From the NCBI RefSeq assembly GCF_005049235.1, contig NZ_SUMD01000006.1, positions 305,594 to 369,593 of the forward strand: 64,000 nt of DNA, written 5' to 3'. Below the pieces are notes generated by a model. The model was not told the origin of the DNA. It worked only from the letters and a program-made list of their open reading frames with translations, and ran no database searches. Below are positions 54,942 to 63,833 of the stretch, piece by piece. Positions within the stretch are counted from its first letter, which is position 1; each line of letters opens with the position of its first letter. Both the position numbers and the translations under genes were made by a program. The DNA is from Rhodococcus oryzae (GTDB lineage Bacteria; Actinomycetota; Actinomycetes; Mycobacteriales; Mycobacteriaceae).

Positions 54942-57900
54942 TCACTTCAGGCCGCCGGGTTCACTACTATCGATGACGGTTAGTCCCCGCGAATTATTCC
55001 CTTCCTGGCTCTGCGCTGCATCCCAGAGTCGCTCATAGTGACCACCGGCACGCCGCAAATCGCCGTGCCGTCCGCTTTCCACGATCCGCCCGTCGTCGAT
55101 CACGACCACGAGGTCGGCCTGGGCGGCGGTCGCGAGGCGGTGCGCCACGATCACCGCGGTCCGGCGGCGGGTGAGCAGCCGGCCCGCCTCCAGCACGGTC
55201 CGCTCGGTCGCCGGATCGAGCGTCGCGGTGGCCTCGTCGAGCAGCAGGAGGTCGGGGTCGACCAGCTCGGCGCGGGCCAAGGCGATCAGTTGTCGCTGTC
55301 CGGCCGACAGCCCCTGGCCCCGTTCCCCGATCGGCTGGAACATCCCGCCACGGAATCCGGCGATGGTCTGCAGCGCACCGACCGCGCGGGCCGCGGCCAC
55401 GATCTCGTCACGGCTGGCGTCGGGCTTGCCGTAGGCGATGTTGCTCGCCACGTCCCCCGAGAAGAGGTGCGCCTCCTGTGGGACCACACCGAGGCGGCCA
55501 CGATATCGGTGCAGGGGGTAGGCCCGCAGGTCGACGTCGTCGACGCGAACGGAACCGTCGCTCGGGTCGTAGAACCGGGCGAGCAGCTTGACCACCGTCG
55601 ACTTGCCCGCGCCGGTCTTGCCGACGAGCGCGACGGTGGCGCCGGACTCGATCTGCAGGTCCACCCCGCTCAACGCCTCCCGTTCGGCGCCGCTGTAGCG
55701 GAAGCTGACGGCGCCGAAGGAGACGTCGCCGCGCAGGTGGCCCTCGATGGGAACGGTGTCGGTCTGGTTCGCGGTCTCGATCGAACTCGAGGTGCGCAGC
55801 AGGTCGCCGATGCGGCTGAGGCCGACGCTGGCCTGCTGGTAACCGTCGAACACCTGCGAGAGCTGCTGGATGGGACCGAACAGCAGCCCCAGGTAGAGGA
55901 CGAACGCGACGAGCGTCCCCGCGGTGGCGTCGCCGCTCGCGACCTCGCGCGACCCGACAAGGACAACCGCGGCGAGTGCCAGGTCGGAGAGCAGCGTGAT
56001 GAACGGGAAGAAGATCGAGATCGCGAGCTGCGAGCGCATCCGGCTGCTGCGGTAGCTGTCCGCCCGCGCCGCGAAGCGTTCCGCCGCGAAGTCCTCACGG
56101 CGATAGGCCTGCGCGGCGCGCAGGCCTGCGATGTTCTCCTGGAAGTCGGCGTTCACGAGGGAGATGCGTTCGCGGGAGACCGAGTACGCGACCGAGGACA
56201 CCCGCCGGAAGATCAGCGTGGCGACGATCAGCGGCGGCACCACGGCGAGGGCGACGAGCGCGAGGACGACATCGGTGAGCAGCAGCGCCACCGAGATGCC
56301 GACGACGGTGAGCACGCTGACCACCGCGGTGGACAGGCCGGTCTGGAGGAACGACGACAGCGCGTCGACGTCGGTGGTCATCCGCGTCATGATCCGGCCG
56401 GACAGCTCGCGCTCGTAATAGTCGAGCCCGAGCCGCTGCAGGTGCGCGTAGCTGCGTACCCGCAGGCCGTAGAGGACCTTTTCGCCCGCGCGGGCGGTGA
56501 TCACCGTCATCAGCGCGACCACCACCCAGTTGGCGGCCACCAGCGCGACCCCGGCGAGGGTGGCCCACCACAGCGCCGACGGCTGGTCGGGGACCACGCC
56601 GTGATCGATGGCGAACTTCACGATCGACGGGAACAGCACACCGGCGAGCGAATCGAGCGCGAGGCAGACGACCACCGCGGCGAGGATCCAGCGGACCGGC
56701 CGCAGCAGCGAGGACAGCCGGAAGTCGGGATCGGGCCTGCGGAGTCCGGCGTCGTCCATCCGGGGGTCCTCGACCGCGGGCGGCAGCGCCTCGACCGCGG
56801 CCCGCAGCTCGGGGGTCGCCGCGACGTCGCCGAGCGCGCCCGCCATCGGCCCTCCGCCACCGCCACCTCCGCCGCGGCCGGGGGCGCCGCCGTGCCCGTG
56901 CCCCGCCGACGCGGCCGGGTTGTCGGAGACGATCGCGTCGAACTCGGTGGACGGCACGGTCTCGGGCCACAGTTGGGCGTCGGTGGGTTCGGGCCCCGTC
57001 GGCACCGGCGTCGGGTCCGAGTGCGCGCCTTCCGGGTCCGGGTCGGCGAGCAGCGCCCGGAACAACGGACAGCGTTCGTCGAGCTCGGTGATCGTCCCGC
57101 TGTCGATGATCCGGCCCTCGTCGAGGACGGCGACCCGATCCGCCAGGGTCAGCGTCGAGCGCCGGTGCGCCAGGATCAGTGTGGTCCGATCGCGTTGGGA
57201 GCGCAGGGTGTCGAAGATCGCGGCCTCGGTGGCCGCGTCGACGGCGGAGGTGGCGTCGTCGAGGATGAGCAGCCGGGGATCGACCAGCAGCGCGCGCGCC
57301 AGTGCGACCCGCTGGCGCTGGCCGCCGGAGAGGGTGAGCCCGCGCTCGCCGACGACGGTGTCGTAGCCGTCGGGCAGCGACTCGATGAACTCGTCGGCCT
57401 GCGCCATCTTCGCGGCGATCGCGATCTCCTCGGCGCTGGCGTCGGAGCGGCCGAGCGCGATGTTCGCGGAGATGGTGTCGGAGAACAGGAACGGCTCGTC
57501 GAAGACCAGCCCCACGGCCTCGCGCAGCTGATCGGCCCGCAGCTCCGACACATCGATGGCCCGCCCGTCCGAGGTGAGTCCCACGCTGCCCTCGATGGGC
57601 GCATAGAAGCGGGGGAGCAGCAGCGACAGTGCGGTCTTCCCGGAACCGGCCCGGCCAACGACGGCCACCGTCTCGCCGGGGGCGATGTCGAGGTCCAGGT
57701 CCCGCAGCACCTCGCGGCCGGACTCGAAGCCGAAGGTGACCCCGCGCAGCCGGACCCCGATCGGCCCGGCGGGCAACGGGATCGGGTGCGTCGGGTCCGC
57801 GACCGACGGCTGGGTGTCGATCACCTCGTAGACGCGTTCGACCGCCGCCCGCGACAGCTGGGCCATGATCACCACCGACGACAGCAGGCGGCTGATGTTC

Positions 57901-58772
57901 GACATGGTCGCCACGTAGGTCGCGAACGCCAGGAAGGTGCCCACCGAGATCGAGCCCTGTAGCGCCAATGCGCCACCGAGGGCGATCACCCCGACCAGCC
58001 CGAGCTGCGGCAGCGCGGCCATCGTCGGGGTGAAGCGCGAGTTGATCCGGGCGGCCCGCATCCGTTCGGCGTAGAGGTCGCGGCCGAGGCCCTCGAGGCG
58101 CTGTACCGCCCTGGCCTCCTGACCGAACCCCTTCACCACGCGGACCCCGGTGACGGTCTCCTCGACGTGCTGCGCGAGGTCGGCGGCGCGTTGCTGGGCG
58201 GACCAGGTTGCCGCGTACAGCTTGGGCCGGATCAGCCAGACCACGAGCGAGACCGCAGGCACCACCAGCAGCGCGACGACGGTGAGCAGGGGGGAGAGGT
58301 AGGCCATCACCACGACCGCGAGCAGGAACTGGATCAGCGCGCCCGCGGACAGCGGGACCATGGCGAGCAGGCCCTGCACCAGTTGCAGATCGGTGATCGA
58401 GCGGGACACCACCTGCCCGGTGCGGATCTGGTCCTGGCCGGCGCCGTCGAGGCGTTGCAGGGAGCCGAGCAGACCGAGGCGGAGGTCGTGCTGCACGTCG
58501 ATGGAGAGCCGGCCTGCGAGCATCCGGCGGCCGAACTGGCAGCCGAACCGGACCACGGCCAGCGCCGCGATGGTCGCGGCCACGGTCGCGATCATCTCGG
58601 TTGCGCCGCTGGTGGCGTCGTCGATCGCGATCCGGGTCAGGAGCGGGAACGAGATGTCGATGATCGCGGCGATCACCGTGACCGCGAGCGCGCCGAGCAC
58701 GACGGTCCGGTGGGCCCAGCATTCGGCCGTCAGCCGACGTATCCAGCCGCGTTTGCTCTCCGAGGTCACCAT
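54942..58772 (-). CDS. Fused double-unit ABC exporter (Rv0194-like)
   Basis: This is a 1276-residue polypeptide holding two complete ABC exporter halves, each a six-helix membrane domain plus ATPase. The first ATPase has Walker A GRAGSGKT near residue 374, LSGGQRQR and the unusual Walker B LLILDDATS, where aspartate replaces the catalytic glutamate. The second has GKTGAGKST near 1054, LSAGQRQ and canonical LLLLDEATA. A Gly-rich linker with repeated glycines lies between the halves. This resembles M. tuberculosis Rv0194, a multidrug exporter. The ATG at 58772 begins the first half; the frame upstream is shadow. Confidence 0.9.
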   Translation of the reverse strand: MVTSESKRGWIRRLTAECWAHRTVVLGALAVTVIAAIIDISFPLLTRIAIDDATSGATEMIATVAATIAALAVVRFGCQFGRRMLAGRLSIDVQHDLRLGLLGSLQRLDGAGQDQIRTGQVVSRSITDLQLVQGLLAMVPLSAGALIQFLLAVVVMAYLSPLLTVVALLVVPAVSLVVWLIRPKLYAATWSAQQRAADLAQHVEETVTGVRVVKGFGQEARAVQRLEGLGRDLYAERMRAARINSRFTPTMAALPQLGLVGVIALGGALALQGSISVGTFLAFATYVATMSNISRLLSSVVIMAQLSRAAVERVYEVIDTQPSVADPTHPIPLPAGPIGVRLRGVTFGFESGREVLRDLDLDIAPGETVAVVGRAGSGKTALSLLLPRFYAPIEGSVGLTSDGRAIDVSELRADQLREAVGLVFDEPFLFSDTISANIALGRSDASAEEIAIAAKMAQADEFIESLPDGYDTVVGERGLTLSGGQRQRVALARALLVDPRLLILDDATSAVDAATEAAIFDTLRSQRDRTTLILAHRRSTLTLADRVAVLDEGRIIDSGTITELDERCPLFRALLADPDPEGAHSDPTPVPTGPEPTDAQLWPETVPSTEFDAIVSDNPAASAGHGHGGAPGRGGGGGGGGPMAGALGDVAATPELRAAVEALPPAVEDPRMDDAGLRRPDPDFRLSSLLRPVRWILAAVVVCLALDSLAGVLFPSIVKFAIDHGVVPDQPSALWWATLAGVALVAANWVVVALMTVITARAGEKVLYGLRVRSYAHLQRLGLDYYERELSGRIMTRMTTDVDALSSFLQTGLSTAVVSVLTVVGISVALLLTDVVLALVALAVVPPLIVATLIFRRVSSVAYSVSRERISLVNADFQENIAGLRAAQAYRREDFAAERFAARADSYRSSRMRSQLAISIFFPFITLLSDLALAAVVLVGSREVASGDATAGTLVAFVLYLGLLFGPIQQLSQVFDGYQQASVGLSRIGDLLRTSSSIETANQTDTVPIEGHLRGDVSFGAVSFRYSGAEREALSGVDLQIESGATVALVGKTGAGKSTVVKLLARFYDPSDGSVRVDDVDLRAYPLHRYRGRLGVVPQEAHLFSGDVASNIAYGKPDASRDEIVAAARAVGALQTIAGFRGGMFQPIGERGQGLSAGQRQLIALARAELVDPDLLLLDEATATLDPATERTVLEAGRLLTRRRTAVIVAHRLATAAQADLVVVIDDGRIVESGRHGDLRRAGGHYERLWDAAQSQEGNNSRGLTVIDSSEPGGLK

Positions 58773-58816
58773 CGAAATCCACGGTAGCCCCGGGGTCCGA
58801 CGCGGACGCCGGAGGC

Positions 58817-59578
58817 CTAGGTGATGTCGCGGGCTCGCGTCAGCCACCAGCCGAGGCCGGCGGACAGCGCGGCCCATGCCAGCAGCACGATCGGCGCGAG
58901 CGGCCACGGTGCGGTGTCGGAGAGCCCGTCGGTGGCCGCGCCCAGCACGGTGGACAGGGTGAGCGCGCCGGGCAACCACTGCACGACCGATCCCGCACCG
59001 AACCCGGCGAGGATCGCGCCGACGATCATCTCGCCGACCGGATACCAGGCCAGCAGCGCGATCGCCGCGCCGATCGAGGAGGCGAACGCCAGTCCCAGCC
59101 CGGCCCCGATCAGCGACCAGGCGATGGACGTCAGCACCCCGGCGGCGAACAGTTCCGCCAGCGAGCCGTCGAATTCCATGGCGCCGCCGAACGTCGTCAG
59201 GCAGATCGCCGCGAGCGCCATGGCCGCGATCGCGTACAGCGCGCCGAAGGCCGCCGTCACGATCAGTTTCGCGGCGAGCACCCGGTCCCGGTCCGAGGAC
59301 GTGAGGAAGGTGGGAGTCAGTGTGCTGTATCGGAATTCGGTGCCCGCGTTCACCGCGCCGAACAGGCCGGCGAACAGGGCCACCCAGCCGATGGTGATGA
59401 AGAGCCCGACGTTCGCCGCGCTGGTGGTGAGTTCGGCGTCCATGGTGGTGAGCGTGTCGTCGACCGCCGCGAAGATCGCTCCGGCGAACAATGCGACCGC
59501 CAGCGGTGCGATCGCCAGGGCCCACCAGAAGCGCAGGGTGGTGACCTTGCGGAGTTCGGCGGTGAGCAGCGCGGTCAT
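58817..59578 (-). CDS. ABC-2 type transporter permease
   Basis: This is a 253-residue membrane protein with six helices of the ABC-2 (BcrB/NatB-like) kind. Its ATG overlaps the ATPase gene stop by four bases. The pair forms an exporter of unknown substrate, possibly a lantibiotic or peptide, as in BcrAB-like systems. The N-terminal TALLTAELRKVTTLRFWW is typical of this family. Confidence 0.84.
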   Translation of the reverse strand: MTALLTAELRKVTTLRFWWALAIAPLAVALFAGAIFAAVDDTLTTMDAELTTSAANVGLFITIGWVALFAGLFGAVNAGTEFRYSTLTPTFLTSSDRDRVLAAKLIVTAAFGALYAIAAMALAAICLTTFGGAMEFDGSLAELFAAGVLTSIAWSLIGAGLGLAFASSIGAAIALLAWYPVGEMIVGAILAGFGAGSVVQWLPGALTLSTVLGAATDGLSDTAPWPLAPIVLLAWAALSAGLGWWLTRARDIT

Positions 59579-60528
59579 CGGGGACCTCCGTAGTGGTGGC
59601 CCGGCTGGTAGTCGGCCGCGTACCGGCCGGAGGTCATCGACAGGAACACCTGCTCGAGGTCGACCGGCTCGGCGGTGGCGCCGAAGATGCGCACGCCGGC
59701 GGGCTGTGCGATGGCGGCGATCGTGTCGAGTTCGGCGCCGGTGACGGCCAGCCGGCCGTCGGGCAGCACCTGGGCGTCGGTGATCCCGTTGGCGGCAAGG
59801 GCGATCGCCAGGGTGGCGGGATCGGAGCCCGCGATCAGGATGCGGCCCTGGCGAGAACGCCGCAGGTCATCGATGCCGCCCTGGTAGACCAGGCGGCCCT
59901 CGCTCACGATGACCAGGCGGTCGACGGTCTGCTCCACCTCGCGCAGGATGTGGCTGGAGACCAGGACCGTGCGGCCGGACCGGGCGAATGCCTTGAGGAA
60001 CTCGCGCAGCCAGGCGATGCCCTCGGGGTCGAGGCCGTTCGCGGGTTCGTCGAGGACCAGCATCTGGGGGTCGCCGAGCAGGGCGGTGGCCAGCGCGAGC
60101 CGCTGCCGCATGCCGAGCGAGAAGGTGCCTGCCTTCTGGTGTGCGGCCTGTTCGAGCCCGACCAGCGCCAGGACCTGCCGGGCGCGCGAATCGGGGAGCC
60201 CGGTCGCGGCCGTGTAGACGAGGAGATGGCCGAGCGCGGTGCGGTTCGGGTGCAGGCTCAGCGAATCGAGAACCGCGCCGACCACGCGCGCGGGTTGCGT
60301 GAGCGCCGCGAACGGCACACCGGCGATGGTGGCGGTGCCCGCGGTCGGCCGCACAAGGCCCAGCAGCATGCGCAGGGTGGTGGTCTTGCCTGCGCCGTTC
60401 GGGCCGAGGAACCCGGTGATCGATCCCTGCGGCACGGTGAAGCTCAGATCCGACACGGCGTCAACGGTTTTGAACTGCTTGGACAGTCCGATCGCCTCGA
60501 GTGCCGCCGGGTGTTCCCCTGCGCTCAT
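59575..60528 (-). CDS. ABC exporter ATP-binding protein (BcrA-like)
   Basis: This is a 317-residue ATPase. Walker A is GPNGAGKTTTLRM (about 39-51), the signature is FSLGMRQRLALA, Walker B is MLVLDEPANGLDPEG and the H-loop is LVSSHI. It is coupled to the permease gene that follows. Its Shine-Dalgarno site (GGAGGG, six bases before the ATG) lies inside an 11-bp hairpin, which may limit translation. Confidence 0.92.
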   Translation of the reverse strand: MSAGEHPAALEAIGLSKQFKTVDAVSDLSFTVPQGSITGFLGPNGAGKTTTLRMLLGLVRPTAGTATIAGVPFAALTQPARVVGAVLDSLSLHPNRTALGHLLVYTAATGLPDSRARQVLALVGLEQAAHQKAGTFSLGMRQRLALATALLGDPQMLVLDEPANGLDPEGIAWLREFLKAFARSGRTVLVSSHILREVEQTVDRLVIVSEGRLVYQGGIDDLRRSRQGRILIAGSDPATLAIALAANGITDAQVLPDGRLAVTGAELDTIAAIAQPAGVRIFGATAEPVDLEQVFLSMTSGRYAADYQPGHHYGGPR

Positions 60529-60534
60529 GCCGTG

Positions 60535-60577
60535 CCCTCCCTCCGTGATGGGCGCCAGCCTATCCGCGGAGGGAGGG
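60535..60577 (-). promoter_or_regulatory. Hairpin enclosing the ribosome-binding site of the ABC ATPase
   Basis: On the minus strand CCCTCCCTCCG (60577-60567) pairs perfectly with CGGAGGGAGGG (60545-60535) around a 21-base loop. The second arm contains the ribosome-binding site and ends six bases before the ATG at 60528. The first arm resembles the 16S anti-Shine-Dalgarno end. The structure could block initiation until opened, or it could be the terminator of the oxidoreductase gene upstream (stop at 60601). Confidence 0.6.
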
Positions 60578-60600
60578 GCGGGTAGATCTCCCGCGTGGTT

Positions 60601-61458
60601 TCAGTTCTGTAGGCCGAGCGCGGCGGCAAGCGCGGAGAGGGCGGGCAGCTGGTCGCCGTCGACGGGGAGCACCTGAATGGCGACATGGTTCGCGCCCGCG
60701 TCGAGGTGTTCGCTGAGGCGGGCGGCGATTGCGGAGGCATCGCCGTGAGCGACGAGGGCGTCGATCACCCGGTCGCTGCCGCCGTCGGAGAGTTCGGCCT
60801 CGGTGAATCCGAGCCGGGTGAGGTTCGCGATGTAGTTCTGCAGGTGCAGGTATGGGCTTTCCACGACGGGACGGCCGATCGCCCTTGCGGCCGCGGCGTC
60901 GGTGTCGAGCACGATCTTGTGCTCGGGTGCGAGAAGTGGTTCGGGGCCGAGCAACTCGCGCGCCTCGCGGGTGTGCTCGGGGGTGGTCAGGTAGGGGTGC
61001 GCGCCCGCGGTGCGGTCCGCCGCGAGCCTGAGCACGCGCGGCCCGAGAGCCGCGAGGACACGGCGCCCGGCGGGGACTCCGGCTGCGTCGAGTTCGTCGA
61101 GGTAGGAGACCAGCGCCTGGTAGGGCTTCGCGTAGACCTGTCCGGAGTGCTCGGGATGACCGGCGCCGATGCCGAGCAGGAACCTGCCCGGGTGGCGCGC
61201 CTCCAGCCGGTGGAACGACGCGGCGACCTCGGCGGCGGGGGAGACCCAGATGTTGGTGATCCCGGTGGCGACGGTGAGACCGGTGGTCGCGTCGAGCAGG
61301 GACTCGGCGGTCTTCAGGTCCGCGGGCGGGGAGCCACCGAGCCAGATGGTGCCGTAACCCAGTCGTTCCAGCGCCTGACCGAACTCGGGAGTCGCGAAGT
61401 ATGCGGGCTGCCACACACCGATTCGTCCGAGGTCGGGGGTTTCTTCGATGACGCTCAT
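60601..61458 (-). CDS. Predicted F420-dependent LLM-class oxidoreductase
   Basis: This is a 285-residue luciferase-like enzyme that probably uses coenzyme F420. It opens with GRIGVWQPAYFATPEFGQALERLGYGTIWLGG and has FLLGIGAGHPEH in the middle, the pattern of the TIGR03620-type group. The substrate is unknown. The ATG at 61458 begins the typical N-terminus and the longer open frame is shadow. It is divergent from an MFS exporter gene across a 112-bp gap. Confidence 0.85.
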   Translation of the reverse strand: MSVIEETPDLGRIGVWQPAYFATPEFGQALERLGYGTIWLGGSPPADLKTAESLLDATTGLTVATGITNIWVSPAAEVAASFHRLEARHPGRFLLGIGAGHPEHSGQVYAKPYQALVSYLDELDAAGVPAGRRVLAALGPRVLRLAADRTAGAHPYLTTPEHTREARELLGPEPLLAPEHKIVLDTDAAAARAIGRPVVESPYLHLQNYIANLTRLGFTEAELSDGGSDRVIDALVAHGDASAIAARLSEHLDAGANHVAIQVLPVDGDQLPALSALAAALGLQN

Positions 61459-61570
61459 GGGCTCTCCGTCCGATTGGCTTGCCATAGGTGTGCTTTGCGC
61501 AACCCCGCGTCGCGGGAGTTCATTCCGGCAGCTGATTCGGCGATTCTCGGAGGGTCGTAGCCTGCTGGTC
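61459..61570. promoter_or_regulatory. Divergent control region of the oxidoreductase and MFS genes
   Basis: The gap contains a perfect 13-bp palindrome CCCGCG-T-CGCGGG (61504-61516) and the shorter TTGCGCAA. Either could bind a regulator, but no regulator gene is adjacent. GGAGGG at 61549-61554 lies 16 bases before the MFS ATG, unusually far. Confidence 0.35.
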
Positions 61571-62749
61571 ATGGTGGTTACCGGCGGCAAGGATCGGCTG
61601 CTCGTGTTGCGCGCGAGCCTCACGCTGGCCGTCGCCATGGGCCTGGGGCGGTTCGCGTTCACGCCGATCCTGCCGTTGATGGTGGGTCAGACGGGGCTGA
61701 CCGCTGAGTCCGCGGCCACGCTGGCGACGGCGAACTACCTCGGCTACCTGGTGGGTGCGGTGGCGGCGATCTTCGCGCACTGGATTCCCAGGAGCAGGGC
61801 GGCGCTGCGGGTCTCGCTTGTCCTGCTGATCGCGACGCTGGCGCTGATGCCGGCGGCCGAGTCGATGTCGTTGTGGCTGACGCTGCGGTTCCTGGCCGGT
61901 GTCGCCAGCGCGGTGCTGTTCGTGTTCACCGCGCGGGTGGCGCACCAGCAGGTCACGGGCGGCGGGGACGGTGTCGGCTGGGTATTCGGTGGCATCGGGG
62001 CCGGAATCGCGTTGTCCGGCTGCGCGCTTCTCGCGTTGGGGTCCGGCGGATCGTGGCGGGTGAGTTGGTTGGTGGTGGCCGCGTTGGCGGCGGTACTGGC
62101 CTTGTTCGCGTGGTCGCTGCCGGGCGGTGACCACGCGACCGCGACCTCGGCGGGTAGACAATCGCCGGTGTCGCGCCGGGACCGAAGGCGATTCGCCTGG
62201 CTGATGGCGGCCTACTTCTGCGAGGGCATCGGCTACATCGTGTCGGCCACGTTCATCGTCGCCGCGGTTGCCTCCATCGGAACGGCGACCTGGCTGGGAA
62301 GCGCGGTGTGGATCGCGGTCGGGCTGGCCGGGCTTCCGTCGTGTGTGCTGTGGATCAGGCTGTCACGCAGGCACTCCCGGGTGGCGATGCTCGCGGTGGC
62401 GTTCGCCGTCCAGATCGTCGGGGTGGGGGCCTCGGCTCTTTTCGATGCGACGGCGGTGCAATTGCTGGCGGCGCTGGCCTTCGGCGGCACCTTCATGGGA
62501 ATCGTGATGCTGACGCTCGCGGAGGGCACTGAGCTGGTGGGTCCGCGCGCCCCCGCGATCGGCACCGCGCTGTACGGGCTCGGCCAGGTGCTCGGACCGC
62601 TGATGGTGGCACCGTTGCTCGACACCGGTTACTCGCGGTCGCTCGCCGTGGCGGCGGGAGTCCTGGTACTCGGGTTGGCGTTCCTGGTGCCGCTGCTCCG
62701 TTCTGCTCGGGCGGAGGTGCCGGAGTCGGAGCAGGTGGTCGCGCGCTAG
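61571..62749 (+). CDS. MFS transporter, YbfB/YjiJ-like
   Basis: This is a 392-residue membrane protein with 12 helices. The segments LAVAMGLGRFAFTPILPLMV at the start and ANYLGYLVGA in helix 2 are typical of the YbfB/YjiJ family. Such transporters have no firm substrate assignment; export of a small metabolite is likely. The Shine-Dalgarno GGAGGG is 16 bases from the ATG; two CTG codons at 61562 and 61565 would be better spaced, but rare starts need proof. Its 3' end overlaps the convergent ccsB gene by four bases. Confidence 0.82.
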   Translation: MVVTGGKDRLLVLRASLTLAVAMGLGRFAFTPILPLMVGQTGLTAESAATLATANYLGYLVGAVAAIFAHWIPRSRAALRVSLVLLIATLALMPAAESMSLWLTLRFLAGVASAVLFVFTARVAHQQVTGGGDGVGWVFGGIGAGIALSGCALLALGSGGSWRVSWLVVAALAAVLALFAWSLPGGDHATATSAGRQSPVSRRDRRRFAWLMAAYFCEGIGYIVSATFIVAAVASIGTATWLGSAVWIAVGLAGLPSCVLWIRLSRRHSRVAMLAVAFAVQIVGVGASALFDATAVQLLAALAFGGTFMGIVMLTLAEGTELVGPRAPAIGTALYGLGQVLGPLMVAPLLDTGYSRSLAVAAGVLVLGLAFLVPLLRSARAEVPESEQVVAR

Positions 62750-63720
62750 TTGAGTCCTGCGTAGGAATGCAGGCCAGAGACCACGAAGTTGATGGCGAAC
62801 ATGTTGAACAGTGTGGTGGCGAGGGCTGCGACGTTGATCCACGACGCGCGAAGGGTCCCCCACCCGCTCGTGGCTCGTGCGTGTAGGTAGGCGGCGTAGA
62901 GGACCCACGCGATGAAGGAAACGGTCTCCTTTGGATCCCAGCCCCAGAAGCGTCCCCATGCGGCTTCGGCCCAGATCGCGCCGCAGATGACTCCGATGGT
63001 GTAAAGCGGGAAGCCGACGATGGTCGTGCGGTACGCGACTCGATCGAGCAGTTCTGCGGACGGAAGTCGGTTGGCGATCCAGGCTTTCGGGCCGCGGCCG
63101 TTGGCCCGTCCGTGGACGGCGACGATGTGGAGCAAGCTGGCTGTGCTGGCGAACGTGAGGATCCCGCAGGCGGACACGATGATGGTGACGTGGATGGCGA
63201 TCCAGTAGGAGCGCAGCGCCGGCACGAGGGGAGCGGCGTCGTTGTACATCGCCGCTGCTGCGACGAACAGGAGTACGACCACTGGTGCGAGTACGAAGAC
63301 CGTCAGGTTGCGGATCGGGTACTTCCGGACTGCGACCAGCCAACACACGACAGTCGCTGCGCACAAGAACAGTGCGTACTCGTAGAGGTTGCCGAGCGGC
63401 CAGCGGTCGGTCGCCAGACCCCGCAGAACGATCGCGGCCACGTTCAGTGTCAGTGCAACGAGCGTGAGGGCGATGGCGGCACGTCCAGCTCTCTCACTTG
63501 GCGTGCGCGTGCTGTCCGCGGTCGAGATTCGCCCAGGCATATGCGGGGCTGATGCGCCGACAGTGGCCACGGCCCGCACCTGGGCGTCCGCTGCGGTGCG
63601 GCGCCGAACGGATGTGCCTGCAAAATCGAATGCCGAAAGACCCAGAGCAAGAACGTAGATCGCGAACGCGGAGGCGAACGCGAAGTCGCTGTACTGCGCC
63701 AGTGTGGTGTTGACCGGCAT
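62746..63720 (-). CDS. ccsB: CcsB/ResC-like cytochrome c biogenesis protein
   Basis: This is a 324-residue membrane protein with about eight helices and the heme-handling signature WGRFWGWDPKETVSFIAW. With CcsA/ResB it delivers heme to apocytochrome c outside the membrane. Here it stands alone, without resB, ccdA or a thioredoxin gene, and the sequence looks more A/T-rich at third positions than the rest of the window. It could be an extra or acquired copy. The ATG at 63720 is chosen because the preceding residues (MRGGL) are not typical. Confidence 0.88.
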   Translation of the reverse strand: MPVNTTLAQYSDFAFASAFAIYVLALGLSAFDFAGTSVRRRTAADAQVRAVATVGASAPHMPGRISTADSTRTPSERAGRAAIALTLVALTLNVAAIVLRGLATDRWPLGNLYEYALFLCAATVVCWLVAVRKYPIRNLTVFVLAPVVVLLFVAAAAMYNDAAPLVPALRSYWIAIHVTIIVSACGILTFASTASLLHIVAVHGRANGRGPKAWIANRLPSAELLDRVAYRTTIVGFPLYTIGVICGAIWAEAAWGRFWGWDPKETVSFIAWVLYAAYLHARATSGWGTLRASWINVAALATTLFNMFAINFVVSGLHSYAGLN

Positions 63721-63833
63721 GAGGCCCCCTCGCAACTCATCGGCTACTACGGTGGATAGTAGACGACTGGGTGCTGGGTTGGACTTCGTGCAATTCCTGA
63801 TTCATGTCGGACCCTCGGCGTAGCATCGAATGT

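Noticed and set aside
54933..54949. Inverted repeat TGAAGT-5-ACTTCA at the end of the fused ABC gene as terminator or operator
   Set aside because: Only six pairs, partly inside the coding end; too weak to claim.
55038..57962. Open frame of 974 codons on the plus strand opposite the fused ABC exporter
   Set aside because: The antisense of conserved Walker and signature motifs; composition typical of shadow frames.
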